From positions 62,001 through 126,000 of the forward strand of contig NZ_BDBV01000003.1 of NCBI RefSeq assembly GCF_001613165.1: a stretch of DNA of 64,000 nucleotides. Direction: 5' to 3'. The translations under genes were made by a program, and so were the position numbers. The notes under the pieces are model-generated. The model was not told the DNA's origin. It did not search any database and saw only the letters and a list, made by a program, of their open reading frames with translations. Of the stretch, positions 43,292-55,537 are shown piece after piece (position 1 is the first letter of the stretch; each line of letters starts with the position of its first letter). The stretch comes from Nocardia mexicana NBRC 108244. GTDB lineage: Bacteria; Actinomycetota; Actinomycetes; Mycobacteriales; Mycobacteriaceae.

Positions 43292-45895
43292 TCACCCCAC
43301 CTGCAGGGACAGTGCGGGGGCGCGGTGGGGTGGGGTGCCGTAGGTGGTGGTGCGCTCGCGGACCGGGCGGCCGATGCCGGTGGCGATTTCCGTCAGCTCC
43401 GCAACGGTTTTCGCGGAGCCGTGCTCGGAGCCCGCCATGCGGGAGATGGTCTCCTCCATGAGCGTGCCGCCGAGGTCGTTGGCGCCGCCGTTGAGCATCA
43501 CCTGGGTTCCCTTGGTGCCCAGCTTGACCCAGCTGGTCTGGATGTTGTCGATGCGGCCGTGCAGCATGATGCGGGCCAGGGCGTGGGCGGCGCGGTTGTC
43601 CCGGATCGTGGGCCCCGGCCGGGACGCGCCCGCCAGGTACAGCGGCGCGCTCTGGTGAACGAACGGCAGCAGCACGAATTCGGTGAAACCGCCCGTCTCG
43701 TCCTGGATTCCGCGCAGCACCCGCAGATGCCCGACCCAGTGCCGGGGGCTGTCGACATGCCCGTACATCATCGTGGAGCTGGAGCGGATGCCCAGCTTGT
43801 GCGCGGTGGTGACGACATCGATCCAGGCGGAGGCGGGGAGCTTGCCCTTGGTCAGCACCCAGCGCACCTCGTCGTCGAGGATCTCCGCGGCCGTGCCCGG
43901 AATCGTGTCCAGCCCAGCCTCTTTCAGCGCCGCCAGCCAGTCGTGGACGCTCTGTCCGCCGCGCGAGGCGCCGTTCACGATCTCCATCGGGCTGAACGCG
44001 TGCACATGCATCGACGGCACCCGCCGCTTCACCGCCCGCACCAGATCCGCGTAGCCGGTCACCGGCAGATCCGGGTCGATGCCGCCCTGCATGCACACCT
44101 CGGTCGCGCCGTCGACATGCGCCTCCCAGGCCCGGTCGGCGACCTCCTCGGCACTCAGCTTGAACGCGTCGGCATCGCCCTTGCGCTGGGCGAACGCGCA
44201 GAACCGGCACCCGGTGTAGCAGATATTGGTGAAGTTGATATTGCGGTTGACGATGTAGGTGACATCGTCGCCGTTGGTGTCGCGGCGCAGCTGATCGGCC
44301 AGCGCGGCGATCGCGTCCAGCTCGGCCCCCTCGGCGGTGGCCAGCGCCAGATACTGATCGTCGGACAGCCCCGCCGGATCGCGCTCGGCCTCCCGCAGTG
44401 CCGCCAGCACGTCGGCGTCGAACCGCTCCGGTGCGGTGGCGGCCAATTCGCGGACCTGCTCGCGGATGGTCTCCCAGTCGCCGAACGCGCCGACCACGTC
44501 GTCGCCGCCGAGCCCGGCGTCGCTGCGCGCCTCGGTGTTGCGGCCGTCGGTATCGATCGCGGTGTTCAGGTCGACCCGGCCCGCGGACTCCCACGATTCG
44601 TCCGGCTCCTGCCAGGGCAGTCCCTGCGGAATCGCGTCCGGATTCGCCAGCCCCGTGCTCAGATCGGAGAGCGCGGCGACATGGGCGCCGATGCGCGGAT
44701 CCACCCACGGATTCCCGGCCCGCACATAGCGCGGATGGGCGGAGGTGCGCTCGGCCAGCCGGTACCCGGCCGCCTCGGTCATCTCGACGAGGGTGTCCAG
44801 ATTCGGCCACGGCCGTTCGGGATTCACGTGATCGGGGGTCACCGGCGAGACGCCGCCCCAGTCGTCGATACCGGCCTCGATCAGCGCCTGGCACTCCGCC
44901 TGCGACACCAGATTCGGCGGCGCCTGCACGGCCACGTCCGGCGGTAGCAGCAGCCGCGAGACCGCGATCGTGGCGAGGAATTCCTCGATGTCGGCGTCGG
45001 GGGTGTCGCGCATCGCGGTGTCGTCCTTGGCGCGGAAGTTCTGCACGATCACCTCCTGCACATGCCCGAACGCCTTGTGCTGCTTGCGGATCGCCATGAT
45101 CGACTCGGCGCGCTCGTGCAGCGTCTCGCCGATGCCCACCAGGATGCCGGTGGTGAACGGCACCGACAGCCGGCCGGCGTCGGTGATCGCGCGCAGCCGC
45201 ACCTCCGGATCCTTGTCGGGGCTGCCGTAGTGGCAGTTGCCCTTCTCGGTGAACAGCCGGGCGGCGGTGGTCTCCAGCATCAGGCCCATGGACTGGCTGA
45301 CCGGCTTGAGGCGGGAGATCTCCTCCCACGACATGACCCCGGGGTTGATGTGCGGCAGCAGCCCGGTCTCCTCGAGCACCATGATCGAGACGGCCCGCAG
45401 GTAGTCCAGGGTCGAGTCGTAGCCGTGCTCGTCGAGCCACTGCGCCGCCTCCGGCCAGCGGTCCTCGGGGCGGTCACCGAGGGTGAACAGCGCCTCCTTG
45501 CAGCCGAGCGCCGCGCCGCGGCGGGCGATATCGAGCACCTCGTCGGGTTCCAGGTACATGCCCCGGCCCTCGGCCCGCAGCTTGCCGGGAACCGTCACGA
45601 ACGTGCAGTAGTGGCACTTGTCGCGACACAGGTGCGTCAGCGGGATGAAGACGTTCTTGGAGTACGTGATGGTCTTCGGTCGGCCCGCCGACTCCATGGC
45701 GGCGTCGCGCACCCTGGAGGCGCTGCGGCTCAGCTCCACCAGGTCGTCGCCGCGGGCGTGCAGCAGGACGGCGGCCTCGTCGACGTTCAACGTCACTCCG
45801 TCGCGGGCCCGCCGCAACGCCCGGCGCATCGCCGAGGCGGTCGGGGGTGCGGGCGGGATGCCAGGGTTCGGTAGATCCGTCACGCCCTCGATCAT
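43292..45895 (-). CDS. fbiC: FO synthase, fused CofG-CofH
   Basis: The 867-residue bifunctional radical-SAM enzyme makes 7,8-didemethyl-8-hydroxy-5-deazariboflavin, the chromophore of coenzyme F420, from tyrosine and a flavin precursor. The N-terminal CofG half carries the cluster motif CRDKCHYC near residue 93, and the C-terminal CofH half carries CYTGCRFC near residue 560. It matches Rv1173. The PPOX-type protein at 30323 is a possible F420 user; other F420 genes are not in the window. Confidence 0.97.
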   Translation of the reverse strand: MIEGVTDLPNPGIPPAPPTASAMRRALRRARDGVTLNVDEAAVLLHARGDDLVELSRSASRVRDAAMESAGRPKTITYSKNVFIPLTHLCRDKCHYCTFVTVPGKLRAEGRGMYLEPDEVLDIARRGAALGCKEALFTLGDRPEDRWPEAAQWLDEHGYDSTLDYLRAVSIMVLEETGLLPHINPGVMSWEEISRLKPVSQSMGLMLETTAARLFTEKGNCHYGSPDKDPEVRLRAITDAGRLSVPFTTGILVGIGETLHERAESIMAIRKQHKAFGHVQEVIVQNFRAKDDTAMRDTPDADIEEFLATIAVSRLLLPPDVAVQAPPNLVSQAECQALIEAGIDDWGGVSPVTPDHVNPERPWPNLDTLVEMTEAAGYRLAERTSAHPRYVRAGNPWVDPRIGAHVAALSDLSTGLANPDAIPQGLPWQEPDESWESAGRVDLNTAIDTDGRNTEARSDAGLGGDDVVGAFGDWETIREQVRELAATAPERFDADVLAALREAERDPAGLSDDQYLALATAEGAELDAIAALADQLRRDTNGDDVTYIVNRNINFTNICYTGCRFCAFAQRKGDADAFKLSAEEVADRAWEAHVDGATEVCMQGGIDPDLPVTGYADLVRAVKRRVPSMHVHAFSPMEIVNGASRGGQSVHDWLAALKEAGLDTIPGTAAEILDDEVRWVLTKGKLPASAWIDVVTTAHKLGIRSSSTMMYGHVDSPRHWVGHLRVLRGIQDETGGFTEFVLLPFVHQSAPLYLAGASRPGPTIRDNRAAHALARIMLHGRIDNIQTSWVKLGTKGTQVMLNGGANDLGGTLMEETISRMAGSEHGSAKTVAELTEIATGIGRPVRERTTTYGTPPHRAPALSLQVG

Positions 45896-46117
45896 GCGCC
45901 AACCATCCGAGTGTTCTCCCTCCGGTGCCTGTGACGTGAGACAACCCGGCGTTGCGGCGGCCTATTCCAGCTTCGGCAAACCCGTGCCGAAATGCCTGCC
46001 GCACAGCATCATCCTCCGGCGGGTCAGGCGGCGGAACCCCGCCGCCGGGGTGGGCCGCACGGTGTCGGCGGCGCGCGCACCGGCCGCGGAACGCGCGTCC
46101 ATGGAACCATGGCGTGC

Positions 46118-46648
46118 ATGGCACATCCCGACGACCGGGCCCAGGTCACCGCGACGCCCGGGCGCAGCATTCTGGCCGAACCGGCCTGGCGGCCCAGCCC
46201 GCGCGCGAAACTGCTGTGGGCGCTGGGACCCGCCGTCGGGTGGGCGATCGTGCTGATCGGCGAGCTGGTGTGGATCGCGGTGGACGGCGCGCATCGGCCC
46301 GCCCAGCTGGCCGCCGTGGCGGCGACGCTGGTGGTGGCGGTGTTCACCGTGGCGGTGGTGCCGCTGTGGCGGTACGCGGTGCACCGGTGGGAGGTGACCG
46401 ACGAGGCGGTCTACACCCGCACCGGCTGGATCACGCAGGAGAGCCGGGTGGCTCCCATTACGCGGGTGCAGACCGTCGACACCCAGCGCGGGCCGCTGGA
46501 GCGGATGCTGGGGCTCGCCACGGTCACGGTGACCACGGCCTCCTCGGCGGGGGCGGTGCAGATCAGCGCCTTGGACCTGCCCGTCGCCGAGCAGACGGTC
46601 ACCCGGCTGACGGAAATCGCGGCGCTGCACCGGGGGGACGCGACATGA
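46118..46648 (+). CDS. Bacterial PH-domain membrane protein (YdbS-like)
   Basis: The 176-residue protein has two membrane helices (about residues 30-80) followed by a DUF304/bPH2 domain with the typical RYAVHRWEVTDEAVYTRTGW and RVAPITRVQTVDTQRGPLER motifs. It pairs with the larger three-PH-domain protein that follows, as YdbS and YdbT do in Bacillus. ATG 46118 is used; ATG 46109 is nine bases upstream in frame, and no clear ribosome site separates them. Its cellular role is unknown. Confidence 0.8.
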   Translation: MAHPDDRAQVTATPGRSILAEPAWRPSPRAKLLWALGPAVGWAIVLIGELVWIAVDGAHRPAQLAAVAATLVVAVFTVAVVPLWRYAVHRWEVTDEAVYTRTGWITQESRVAPITRVQTVDTQRGPLERMLGLATVTVTTASSAGAVQISALDLPVAEQTVTRLTEIAALHRGDAT

Positions 46649-46676
46649 CGCCACCGACTCACAGCGAGGTGCAGTC

Positions 46677-48302
46677 GTGAGCGAACCACCGCACTCCGGA
46701 CATATCGCCCCGCAGGACGCCGCACACACCTCCTGGCAGCGGCTGGACAAGCGAATGCTGCTGGTGCATCCGGTGCGGGAGGTGGTCCGGTACATCCCGG
46801 TGCTGATCGTGTCCGTGGTCGTGGGCACCCGCAACGACAATCCGGGGTGGGGTCTGCTCGCCCTGGCCGTCATCGTCGGATTCGCGGTGCTGCGGTGGTT
46901 CACCACGACCTACCGCATCGGCGCGGACAATGTCGAACTCCGCACGGGGCTGCTGCAGCGCAAGCGGCTGGCGGTGCCGCGGTCTCGGATCCGCTCGGTG
47001 GATATCGAGGCCGATCCGCTGCACCGCGGGCTGGGGCTGGCGGTGCTGACCATCGGGACCGGGCAGCAGGTGGGCAAGGACGAGCAGTTCAAGCTCGACG
47101 CCCTCGACGCCCGGCTGGTGCCGGGCCTGCGGGCGGAACTGCTGGCGCATCTTAACAAGGTGGAAGCCGTTGGTGGACAAGCCGATTCGCCCGTCGGTGA
47201 ATCGGCGGCGAGTACCCCCGGCTCCGCCGCACCCGCACCGGAGGCGATGGATGCGCGCCGCGAAGGCACCGAGATCGCGCACTGGCAACCGGGCTGGGTG
47301 CGCTACGCGCCGCTGTCGCTGACCGGCTTCGCCATCGTCGCGCCGGTGGTCGGCCTGGCCTTCCAGTACGGCCTCGCCGAGGCCATCTTCCGTTCGGATG
47401 CCGTGCACAGCGTGGAGGGCCGCGGCGCCTGGTTCCTCACCGCCGTGGTGGTGGCGTTGGTCGCCGCCGTGGTGGCGATCGTCAGCCTCGCCGGGTGCGC
47501 ACGGTATCTCGCAACGTATTTCGGCTTGCGCGTGCTCGACGACGGCCGCACCCTGCACCTGCGGCACGGCCTGTTCACCACGCGCCAGACCACCCTGGAT
47601 CTGGCCCGCCTGCGCGGCGCGACGGTGAACGAACCGCTGCTGCTGCGGCTGGCGGGCGGCGCCGAACTCGAGGCGATCATGACCGGCACCAGCCCCCGGC
47701 AGAAGATCCTGCCGCAGGCCCCGCGTGCCGCCGTCGACCGCACGCTCGGCCACCTGCTCGCGAGCCGTCCCGCCGATCGATCCGATTCCACGCGACCCAC
47801 CGGTCCGGGGACTGCGGAATCGGCTGCACCGGCGACGATTTCGCTGATTCCGCACGGCCCTCGAGCCCGGCGGCGGCGCTACACCCGCGCGCTGACACCG
47901 GTGCTGGTGGCGGCCATGGTGGTTGCCGCGGGAACGGTTGCGGGGCTCGGTGTTCCGCCGTGGGTGTGGATCGTGCTGGCCGTGATCGCCCTGGCGGCAA
48001 CGGCTTTGGCCCACGACCGCTACCGGGGGCTCGGTCACGCCGTGCTGCCCGGCACCGGCGACCGGCCCACCTGGCTGATCACCCGCAGCGGTTCCCTGGA
48101 CCGCGACCGCGACTGCCTCGAGGCCCCCGGCATCATCGGATGGACCGTCCGCCAGACCTTCTTCCAGCGCCGCGCCGGAGTAGCCACCCTCGTCGCCGCC
48201 TCGGCCGCCGGAAAGAAGCGCTACCACGTGGTGGACATCCCCATAGACGAAGCGTGGGCACTGATCGAGGCAGTGACACCGGGCCAGTCCGGCCCCCGCT
48301 AG
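46677..48302 (+). CDS. Multi-PH-domain membrane protein (YdbT-like)
   Basis: The 541-residue protein contains three copies of the membrane-pair plus bPH2 unit: the first with RIGADNVELRTGLLQRKRLA and SRIRSVDIEADPLHRGLGLA, the second with RVLDDGRTLHLRHGLFTTRQ and LDLARLRGATVNEPLLLRL, and a third, degenerate one near residues 430-530. A Pro/Ala/Ser linker with many acidic residues joins units 1 and 2. The GTG start follows the first gene by 28 bases, so they are an operon. The family has no defined function beyond membrane association. Confidence 0.82.
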   Translation: MSEPPHSGHIAPQDAAHTSWQRLDKRMLLVHPVREVVRYIPVLIVSVVVGTRNDNPGWGLLALAVIVGFAVLRWFTTTYRIGADNVELRTGLLQRKRLAVPRSRIRSVDIEADPLHRGLGLAVLTIGTGQQVGKDEQFKLDALDARLVPGLRAELLAHLNKVEAVGGQADSPVGESAASTPGSAAPAPEAMDARREGTEIAHWQPGWVRYAPLSLTGFAIVAPVVGLAFQYGLAEAIFRSDAVHSVEGRGAWFLTAVVVALVAAVVAIVSLAGCARYLATYFGLRVLDDGRTLHLRHGLFTTRQTTLDLARLRGATVNEPLLLRLAGGAELEAIMTGTSPRQKILPQAPRAAVDRTLGHLLASRPADRSDSTRPTGPGTAESAAPATISLIPHGPRARRRRYTRALTPVLVAAMVVAAGTVAGLGVPPWVWIVLAVIALAATALAHDRYRGLGHAVLPGTGDRPTWLITRSGSLDRDRDCLEAPGIIGWTVRQTFFQRRAGVATLVAASAAGKKRYHVVDIPIDEAWALIEAVTPGQSGPR

Positions 48303-48493
48303 CCGCGTCGCCCCGGCGGGCATCGGACGAGGGAGAGGGGTCGGGCCGACTCCACTCATTCACCGCTTGTTCGACAATCGTTCGCCCGCACCGACATTCC
48401 GTTCATCTCACCGTGATGCCGTCGTTGTCTTCGGGTCAATCGACAGTTATCTCATGGGGTGTCCAGATAATTAGCCGACGGAAGAGGTTGATC

Positions 48494-50086
48494 ATGTCCG
48501 GCACTGTCTCGCGCCGTGGAGTCCTACTCGGGGGCGGTGCGGCGCTCGGGGTGGCCGCGACGGGACTGGGTAGCCCGCTCGTCCGAGCGGTTCCGCCGAA
48601 TCCGTCTCGGCGCCTGGGGGATCCGTTCACGCTCGGGGTGGCGTCCGGGGATCCGGCCGCCGACGGCGTGGTGCTGTGGACGCGGCTGGCACCGGACCCA
48701 CTCGCCGACGACGGGAGCGGCGGCATGCCGGACCGCGCGGTGCCGGTCGACTGGGAGATCGCGATGGACGAGCGGTTCGCGACCGTCGTGCAGCGCGGCA
48801 CCGTCGAGGCGCGCCCGGAACAGGGGCACAGCGTGCACGTCGAGGTCGCCGGGCTGCTGCCGGGCGCCGAATACTTCTACCGCTTCCGCGCCGACGGACA
48901 GCTGTCGCCCGCCGGGCGCACCCGCACCGCACCGATCGCCGGGCTCAGCGCGCTCGGCATCGGCGGCGCGCTCACCATGTGCTTCGCGTCCTGCTCCCAA
49001 TTCGAGCACGGCTACTTCACCGCCTACCGCCGCCTGGCCGAGGAGCACCCGGACCTGATCCTGCACCTGGGCGACTACATCTACGAGTACGCGCCCGGCG
49101 GCTACGTCCTCGACGAGGGCAATGCGCGCGACCACGCCGGGCCCGAGACCGAGACGCTGGCCGACTACCGGCAGCGGCACGCCCAGTACAAGGCCGATCC
49201 CGACCTGCAGGCCGCGCACGCGATCGCACCGTGGGTGCCGGTATGGGACGACCACGAGATCGACAACAACTGGGCCGGGGACATCTACGAGAAGCCCGAG
49301 AAACCCCAGCCGAACTTCCTCGCCCGCCGCGCGGCCGCCTTCCAGGCGTACTACGAGAACATGCCGCTGCGCCGCGGCGCCGCACCCACCGGCGGCGGCA
49401 TGCGGCTGTTCCGGCGCGTCCAGTGGGGTGATCTCGCCACGTTCCACATGCTCGACACCCGCCAGTACCGCGACGACCAGGCCTGCGGGGACGGCGCCAA
49501 GACCTGCCCGGAGCGCCTGGACCCCCAGCGCACCATCACCGGGGCCGAGCAGCAGCGCTGGCTGCTGGACGGATTCCGGGGTTCGCGGGCCCGCTGGGAC
49601 GTGCTCGGGCAGCAGGTGTTCTTCGCCCAGCAGGACGTCCGGCCCGGACCGGGCGAGAAGAACAATATGGATGCCTGGGACGGTTACGCCGCCGACCGCG
49701 ACCGCGTCGTGGCCGGATGGGTCGACGCGCAGGTGCGCAATCCGGTGGTGCTGACCGGTGACGTGCACGCCTCCTGGGCCGCCGACATCAAGCAGCGCTG
49801 GAACGACCCCGCCGCCCCCACCGTCGGCACCGAACTGGTGGCGACCTCGATCACCAGCGGTGGCGACGGCTCCGAGACGACCGCCGACACCGCCGGTGTG
49901 CTCGCCGAGAACCCGCATATCAAGTTCCACAACAATCGCCGCGGCTACGTGCGAACGCGTATCGGTCCCACCGAGATTCGCGCCGACTTCCGCGCGGTCC
50001 CCTACGTGTCGACGCCCGGGGCGCCCGTGGAAACCAAGGCGTCGTTCGTCATCGAGGACCGCAAGCCGGGCCTGGAACGCGCGTGA
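48494..50086 (+). CDS. PhoD family alkaline phosphatase/phosphodiesterase, Tat-exported
   Basis: The 530-residue enzyme has a twin-Arg signal (SRRGVLLGGGAALGVAATGL, about residues 6-25) and the PhoD N-terminal domain (GVASGDPAADGVVLWTRLAP). Metal-site motifs are FASCSQFEHGYFTAYR, LHLGDYIYEYAPGG, VWDDHEIDNNWAGD and LTGDVHASW. PhoD needs Fe and Ca and releases phosphate from mono- and diesters outside the cell. AGAGG lies eight bases before ATG 48494. The Tat route is served by tatB in this window. Confidence 0.92.
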   Translation: MSGTVSRRGVLLGGGAALGVAATGLGSPLVRAVPPNPSRRLGDPFTLGVASGDPAADGVVLWTRLAPDPLADDGSGGMPDRAVPVDWEIAMDERFATVVQRGTVEARPEQGHSVHVEVAGLLPGAEYFYRFRADGQLSPAGRTRTAPIAGLSALGIGGALTMCFASCSQFEHGYFTAYRRLAEEHPDLILHLGDYIYEYAPGGYVLDEGNARDHAGPETETLADYRQRHAQYKADPDLQAAHAIAPWVPVWDDHEIDNNWAGDIYEKPEKPQPNFLARRAAAFQAYYENMPLRRGAAPTGGGMRLFRRVQWGDLATFHMLDTRQYRDDQACGDGAKTCPERLDPQRTITGAEQQRWLLDGFRGSRARWDVLGQQVFFAQQDVRPGPGEKNNMDAWDGYAADRDRVVAGWVDAQVRNPVVLTGDVHASWAADIKQRWNDPAAPTVGTELVATSITSGGDGSETTADTAGVLAENPHIKFHNNRRGYVRTRIGPTEIRADFRAVPYVSTPGAPVETKASFVIEDRKPGLERA

Positions 50087-50093
50087 TTCCGGT

Positions 50094-50513
50094 TCAGGCG
50101 CGCGGGCGCACGAAGACGCGGCGGAACAGGTAGAACCCGGCCGGGATCAGCCCGCCCGCCAGCAGGACCGGCGCGGTCCAGCTGTCGGTGAGCAGCACGT
50201 CACCGCCGGGGCCGGTCGTGGCGCACAGCAGGAAGCCGAACAGCCACGCCGCCAGCGGCAGGGCCATGGCGGCCGGGCGGTTCGTCACCACGCCCATGCC
50301 CATCACCAGCAGCACGTTCACCACCGCCGCCACGAGGATCGGGAACGGGAGCGGGGTGCTGCCGACATAGGTCGGGAGGTAGAACACCTCGAGGACCAGC
50401 GACAGCAGGCCCTCGAACACCAGCACCCCGGCCAGCGTCGCGCCGAGGGCGGCCCACCCGGGCGGCTGCACGCCGGACGCGGCCGGCGTGCGGTCGATCG
50501 CGGCCGCCGTCAC
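50094..50513 (-). CDS. Four-helix hypothetical membrane protein (Rv1171-type position)
   Basis: The 139-residue protein has four predicted membrane helices (about residues 22-45, 55-77, 82-100 and 115-132) and a basic C terminus. It starts at GTG 50513, overlapping the stop of the 52-residue gene upstream, and is the last gene of the mshB operon. A membrane protein of similar size follows mshB in mycobacteria (Rv1171). No function is known. Confidence 0.78.
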   Translation of the reverse strand: MTAAAIDRTPAASGVQPPGWAALGATLAGVLVFEGLLSLVLEVFYLPTYVGSTPLPFPILVAAVVNVLLVMGMGVVTNRPAAMALPLAAWLFGFLLCATTGPGGDVLLTDSWTAPVLLAGGLIPAGFYLFRRVFVRPRA

Positions 50514-50668
50514 GGCACCGGCGGGAAGCCGAGCAGGGTCAGCAGGTGACTCTGCATGTCCACGAATCCGTAGAGCACGTGCAGGTACAGATCGTGCTGC
50601 GCCTGCCAGTTCGGCTTCTGGCTGTCGACGAACGCGACTATGGCGTCCTGCAGGCTCCAGTTGTACAT
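50510..50668 (-). CDS. Small 52-residue protein in the mshB operon
   Basis: The protein begins MYNWSLQDAIVAFVDSQKPN and ends HLLTLLGFPPVP, with a helical, aromatic-rich middle (HDLYLHVLYGFVDMQ). ATG 50668 is five bases after the mshB stop, and the stop overlaps the GTG of the next gene (GTGA), so it is sandwiched by translational coupling. No Shine-Dalgarno sequence is evident. The tight fit and protein-like composition make it a likely real gene. No family was recognised. Confidence 0.6.
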   Translation of the reverse strand: MYNWSLQDAIVAFVDSQKPNWQAQHDLYLHVLYGFVDMQSHLLTLLGFPPVP

Positions 50669-50673
50669 GCCGG

Positions 50674-51576
50674 TCAGTCTATGCCCGGGCCGAGACCGGC
50701 AAACAGGTCGTGTTCGCGTCCATCGGCGCCGACCGGGCCCCTCCGCCCGCGTACCAGCACGAAATGTTCTTCGGGCAGTACCGGCTGGGCGATGTTGTTG
50801 GACAGCGCGAACTCGCGCCCCGACGGCGCCACGCTCACCTGTGTGGCATGGGCGCGCAGTGCGGCGCGCTTGGCCGCCAGTGCGTCGGATACGTCGATCG
50901 TGGTGGTCACCGATTCGCTGGGCACACAGGCCAGGTCGCCGACGGCCGGCAGCCGCCACCCCGGCGGCAGCGCCCCGGGCAGCTGGTCGACGGTGCGCCG
51001 GGCCAGCGCCTCGGTATGCAGGCGCAGGACGGCCGCGTCCGTCACGGTCCAGTACGCCTTCGGCGTATCCCAGCCCTGTTCCTTCGCGGCGTCGAGCGCG
51101 GCCATCGTGATCCGGTGCGCCCGAACGTGATCGGGATGCCCGTAGCCGCCGCGCGGGTCGTATCCGACCACCACCTGCGGCCGAACCTCCAGCAGCACCT
51201 GCACCAGCGCGTCCACGGCGGCGTCGCCCGAGTCCGCGAACGCGCGCGGGTGCAGCGGCTCGAGCGGCCGCGGATCGGCGACGGTGCCCGTCATCCCGGA
51301 ATCGCGCCAGCGCCCGGCGCCGCCCAGGAACCGCGGCGGCCCGGCATCCAATTCCGCCAGCGCCCTGGTCAATTCGCCGATCCGGTAGCCGCCGAGCTGA
51401 TCGGCCTGATCGCCGGCCAGCTGCGCCCACTGCTCGCCGATGACCTCGCCCTCTTCGCCGAGCGTGCAGGTCACGACGGTCACCGGGACACCGCGCCGCC
51501 GATAGTGCGCGATGGTGCCGCCGGTGGCGATGGATTCGTCGTCCGGATGCGCGTGGACCAGCAGCAGCCCACTCAC
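50674..51576 (-). CDS. mshB: Mycothiol synthesis deacetylase MshB
   Basis: The 300-residue LmbE/PIG-L zinc enzyme removes acetate from GlcNAc-inositol in mycothiol synthesis. The motif HAHPDDES (residues 8-15) supplies two zinc ligands, and HPDHVRAHR gives the third. GTG 51576 begins right before that motif. It matches Rv1170. It heads a short operon with the two small genes downstream. Confidence 0.95.
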   Translation of the reverse strand: MSGLLLVHAHPDDESIATGGTIAHYRRRGVPVTVVTCTLGEEGEVIGEQWAQLAGDQADQLGGYRIGELTRALAELDAGPPRFLGGAGRWRDSGMTGTVADPRPLEPLHPRAFADSGDAAVDALVQVLLEVRPQVVVGYDPRGGYGHPDHVRAHRITMAALDAAKEQGWDTPKAYWTVTDAAVLRLHTEALARRTVDQLPGALPPGWRLPAVGDLACVPSESVTTTIDVSDALAAKRAALRAHATQVSVAPSGREFALSNNIAQPVLPEEHFVLVRGRRGPVGADGREHDLFAGLGPGID

Positions 51577-51649
51577 GACTCCGCCTCGCTAGCGCTCGGC
51601 TCCGCCGTGCGCGGGGCACGCTGTGTCGATGGTTCGCTCGCAAGCTCGC
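51577..51649. other. Short intergenic segment with an imperfect inverted repeat
   Basis: The 73 bases between lpqW and mshB contain GCTCGCAAGCTCGCTC, a partly palindromic stretch, and Ser-codon-like CTCCGCCTCGC periodicity. It may be a terminator for lpqW or spacer DNA; no gene is seen. Confidence 0.3.
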
Positions 51650-53449
51650 TCACGACAACCGCCGCCAGGTCCCCGCCCCACCGAAGATCCCGACCTCGAT
51701 GGCCCCGCTCAGCGATACTCCGTCCATCCGCGAGCTGGCCGCCGCCACCCCGTTGTCCTGCATGATCGGCAGCACGGTGGCCAGATCCCACAGCTTCGGC
51801 TCGGCCTCGCCGATCACCCTGGGCACGTCCTGCCCGCGCATGGCGGCGTCGATGGCGGGCTGCAGCGCCGGATCGCAGATGCCCGAGATATTGCTCGGCG
51901 CCTTGCGAAGATCCTCCACCCGCGACGACGTGTCGTCCTGCGGGGTGGCCGGCGGCGGCGGGCAGCCGTAGCGCGAGTCCAGCACGGTGGCCGGGTCGTT
52001 CCCGGCCCGATCCCAGCCCACGACCGCATCGACCGTGCCGTCCAGCAGCTCCTTGCCGTAGAGCTCCTCGGCGGGCAGGCTGCGCACGCTCGCATCGATG
52101 CCCGCACTGCGCAGCATGTCGGCGGCGGTGTTGGCCACGGCCAGCGCGGTGGTGTCCTTGTCCACCGCGCCCAGCCGGATGGCCAGTGTCCTGCCGTTCT
52201 TCACGACCTGGCGCGGCTGCGGCGCCGGTGATGTCGCCGAGGCGCCCACCGGTGGTGTCTCCGGAGCGCGCGCGTATCCGGCCTCGGCCAGCAGCGCGAA
52301 CGCCTCGTCGGCCGAGAGCCGCGGTGGCGCGGTCGGCGCGTAGCCCGGATCCGAGGGCGAAAGCACCTGGGCCCGAGCCGGTTCCATCCATGCGCCGGTC
52401 TCGGCGCCGACGGTCGCCAGGAGCGTCGGATCCAGCAGCCCCAGTACGGCGTGGCGCACCCGCGGATCGGTGAGGTCGCCGACGCGGCCGTTGAGCGCCA
52501 GCTGCAGCTCGCGGGCCTGCGGCATCATCGAGGTGCGCACCGCCGGAATCGCCTGCAGCTGAGACTGAGTCGCCGTGCCGCCGCGCACCAGCGCCATCTG
52601 CGCATCCCCGGAGCGCAGCGATTCGGCCAGCTGCGCGGTGGTGCCGCCGCGCCGCAGCATGATCTGGTCCGGAACCGCGGGGGTGCTCCAGTAGCGGTCG
52701 TTGCGCTCGAGCAGGATCTCCTCGCGGCCGGAGTCGGCCTGCTTGACCCGGAACTGCCCGCCCGAGATCGGGTTCTGATCGATGAGGCCGCGCTCGACGG
52801 CCAGCGCCCGCTGGAAGCCGCCCGGCGAATCCTTCAGCAGATGCGACGGCAGCAGATCGGTGAACAGCTGCCGCCACGCCGGATACGGCTCCCGGAAGGT
52901 CACGGTCACCGTCTTGCCGCCGTCGGAGGAGCCCACATCCGAGATCTGGCGGTACCCGGCGGGATCCACGACCCCGGGCTGGGTGATCATCTGCTGCCAC
53001 AGGTACCGGAAGTCCTCGGCGGCGATCGGCGCACCGTCGGACCACGACGCCTGGTTCTGGATCTTGTAGGTGAGGGTGAACGGCTCCTGCGCGGTCACGT
53101 CCGCCGACACCATCAGCGCGTTGTCGGGCACCCAGTCGGTCGCGCCGGGCACCGTCGGCGAGGGCACCGGCCGGAACGGGCTGGGGAACACCGCCGAACT
53201 GACCGCGTTGGTGGCCGGCGACTGATTGGACCGCAGATGCGGGTTGAACCCGATCCCGATGTCGTCGACGGCCACCACCACCGTGCTCTTGGTGGGCTTG
53301 GCGGGCGTGGTCTTGGGGCTGTCGGTGCTCTCGATCGGCGGCGGCGGATTCGCGGTGCACCCGGCGAGCACCGTCACCGATGCCACCAGCAGCAACACCA
53401 CCGCACGCCAGTTGGTGCGAAAACTCGGCCCCGACATCACGACCGGCAC
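51650..53449 (-). CDS. lpqW: Lipoprotein LpqW, solute-binding-protein fold
   Basis: The 599-residue lipoprotein has a signal peptide with lipobox LAGC (Cys about residue 30) and the family-5 solute-binding fold (SRFGF-type region PNPPPIESTD..., then VQFREPYPAW-type segments). M. smegmatis LpqW controls flux between phosphatidylinositol mannosides and lipoarabinomannan rather than importing peptides; PimE, its genetic partner, is encoded nearby (55940). It matches Rv1166. GTG 53449 is used; GTG 53440 and ATG 53437 are close alternatives. Confidence 0.85.
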   Translation of the reverse strand: MPVVMSGPSFRTNWRAVVLLLVASVTVLAGCTANPPPPIESTDSPKTTPAKPTKSTVVVAVDDIGIGFNPHLRSNQSPATNAVSSAVFPSPFRPVPSPTVPGATDWVPDNALMVSADVTAQEPFTLTYKIQNQASWSDGAPIAAEDFRYLWQQMITQPGVVDPAGYRQISDVGSSDGGKTVTVTFREPYPAWRQLFTDLLPSHLLKDSPGGFQRALAVERGLIDQNPISGGQFRVKQADSGREEILLERNDRYWSTPAVPDQIMLRRGGTTAQLAESLRSGDAQMALVRGGTATQSQLQAIPAVRTSMMPQARELQLALNGRVGDLTDPRVRHAVLGLLDPTLLATVGAETGAWMEPARAQVLSPSDPGYAPTAPPRLSADEAFALLAEAGYARAPETPPVGASATSPAPQPRQVVKNGRTLAIRLGAVDKDTTALAVANTAADMLRSAGIDASVRSLPAEELYGKELLDGTVDAVVGWDRAGNDPATVLDSRYGCPPPPATPQDDTSSRVEDLRKAPSNISGICDPALQPAIDAAMRGQDVPRVIGEAEPKLWDLATVLPIMQDNGVAAASSRMDGVSLSGAIEVGIFGGAGTWRRLS

Positions 53450-53467
53450 TCTACAGATCGCCAGGTG

Positions 53468-55369
<1,902 letters not shown>

Positions 55370-55518
55370 GTTGAATCCTCCTGCTGAATGAGATGGTTGC
55401 CGGCCAACCCTCGCCGTAGAGGGTCAGTGCAAGACAGGTGGACGAGTGACTCACCGGGCATGCGGCCAGATACACAGTACCGAAATGCGGCGCGACCCCA
55501 GATTCCGGGCCGCCCTGG

Positions 55519-55537
55519 TTAGGCTATGCTTACCTTC
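55519..55537 (+). promoter_or_regulatory. IdeR/DtxR-like box over a leaderless promoter
   Basis: TTAGGCTATGCTTACCTTC matches the IdeR/DtxR consensus TTAGGTTAGSCTAACCTAA at 14 of 19 positions. It also contains the -10 hexamer TATGCT (55525-55530), seven bases before ATG 55538. Iron-dependent repression of the small gene is possible but rests on this match alone. Confidence 0.45.

Noticed and set aside
50669..51643. Long frame extending the 52-residue protein upstream through mshB
   Set aside because: The upstream part is Arg/Ala-rich and out of frame with conserved mshB; only the last 52 codons fall outside mshB and look like protein.
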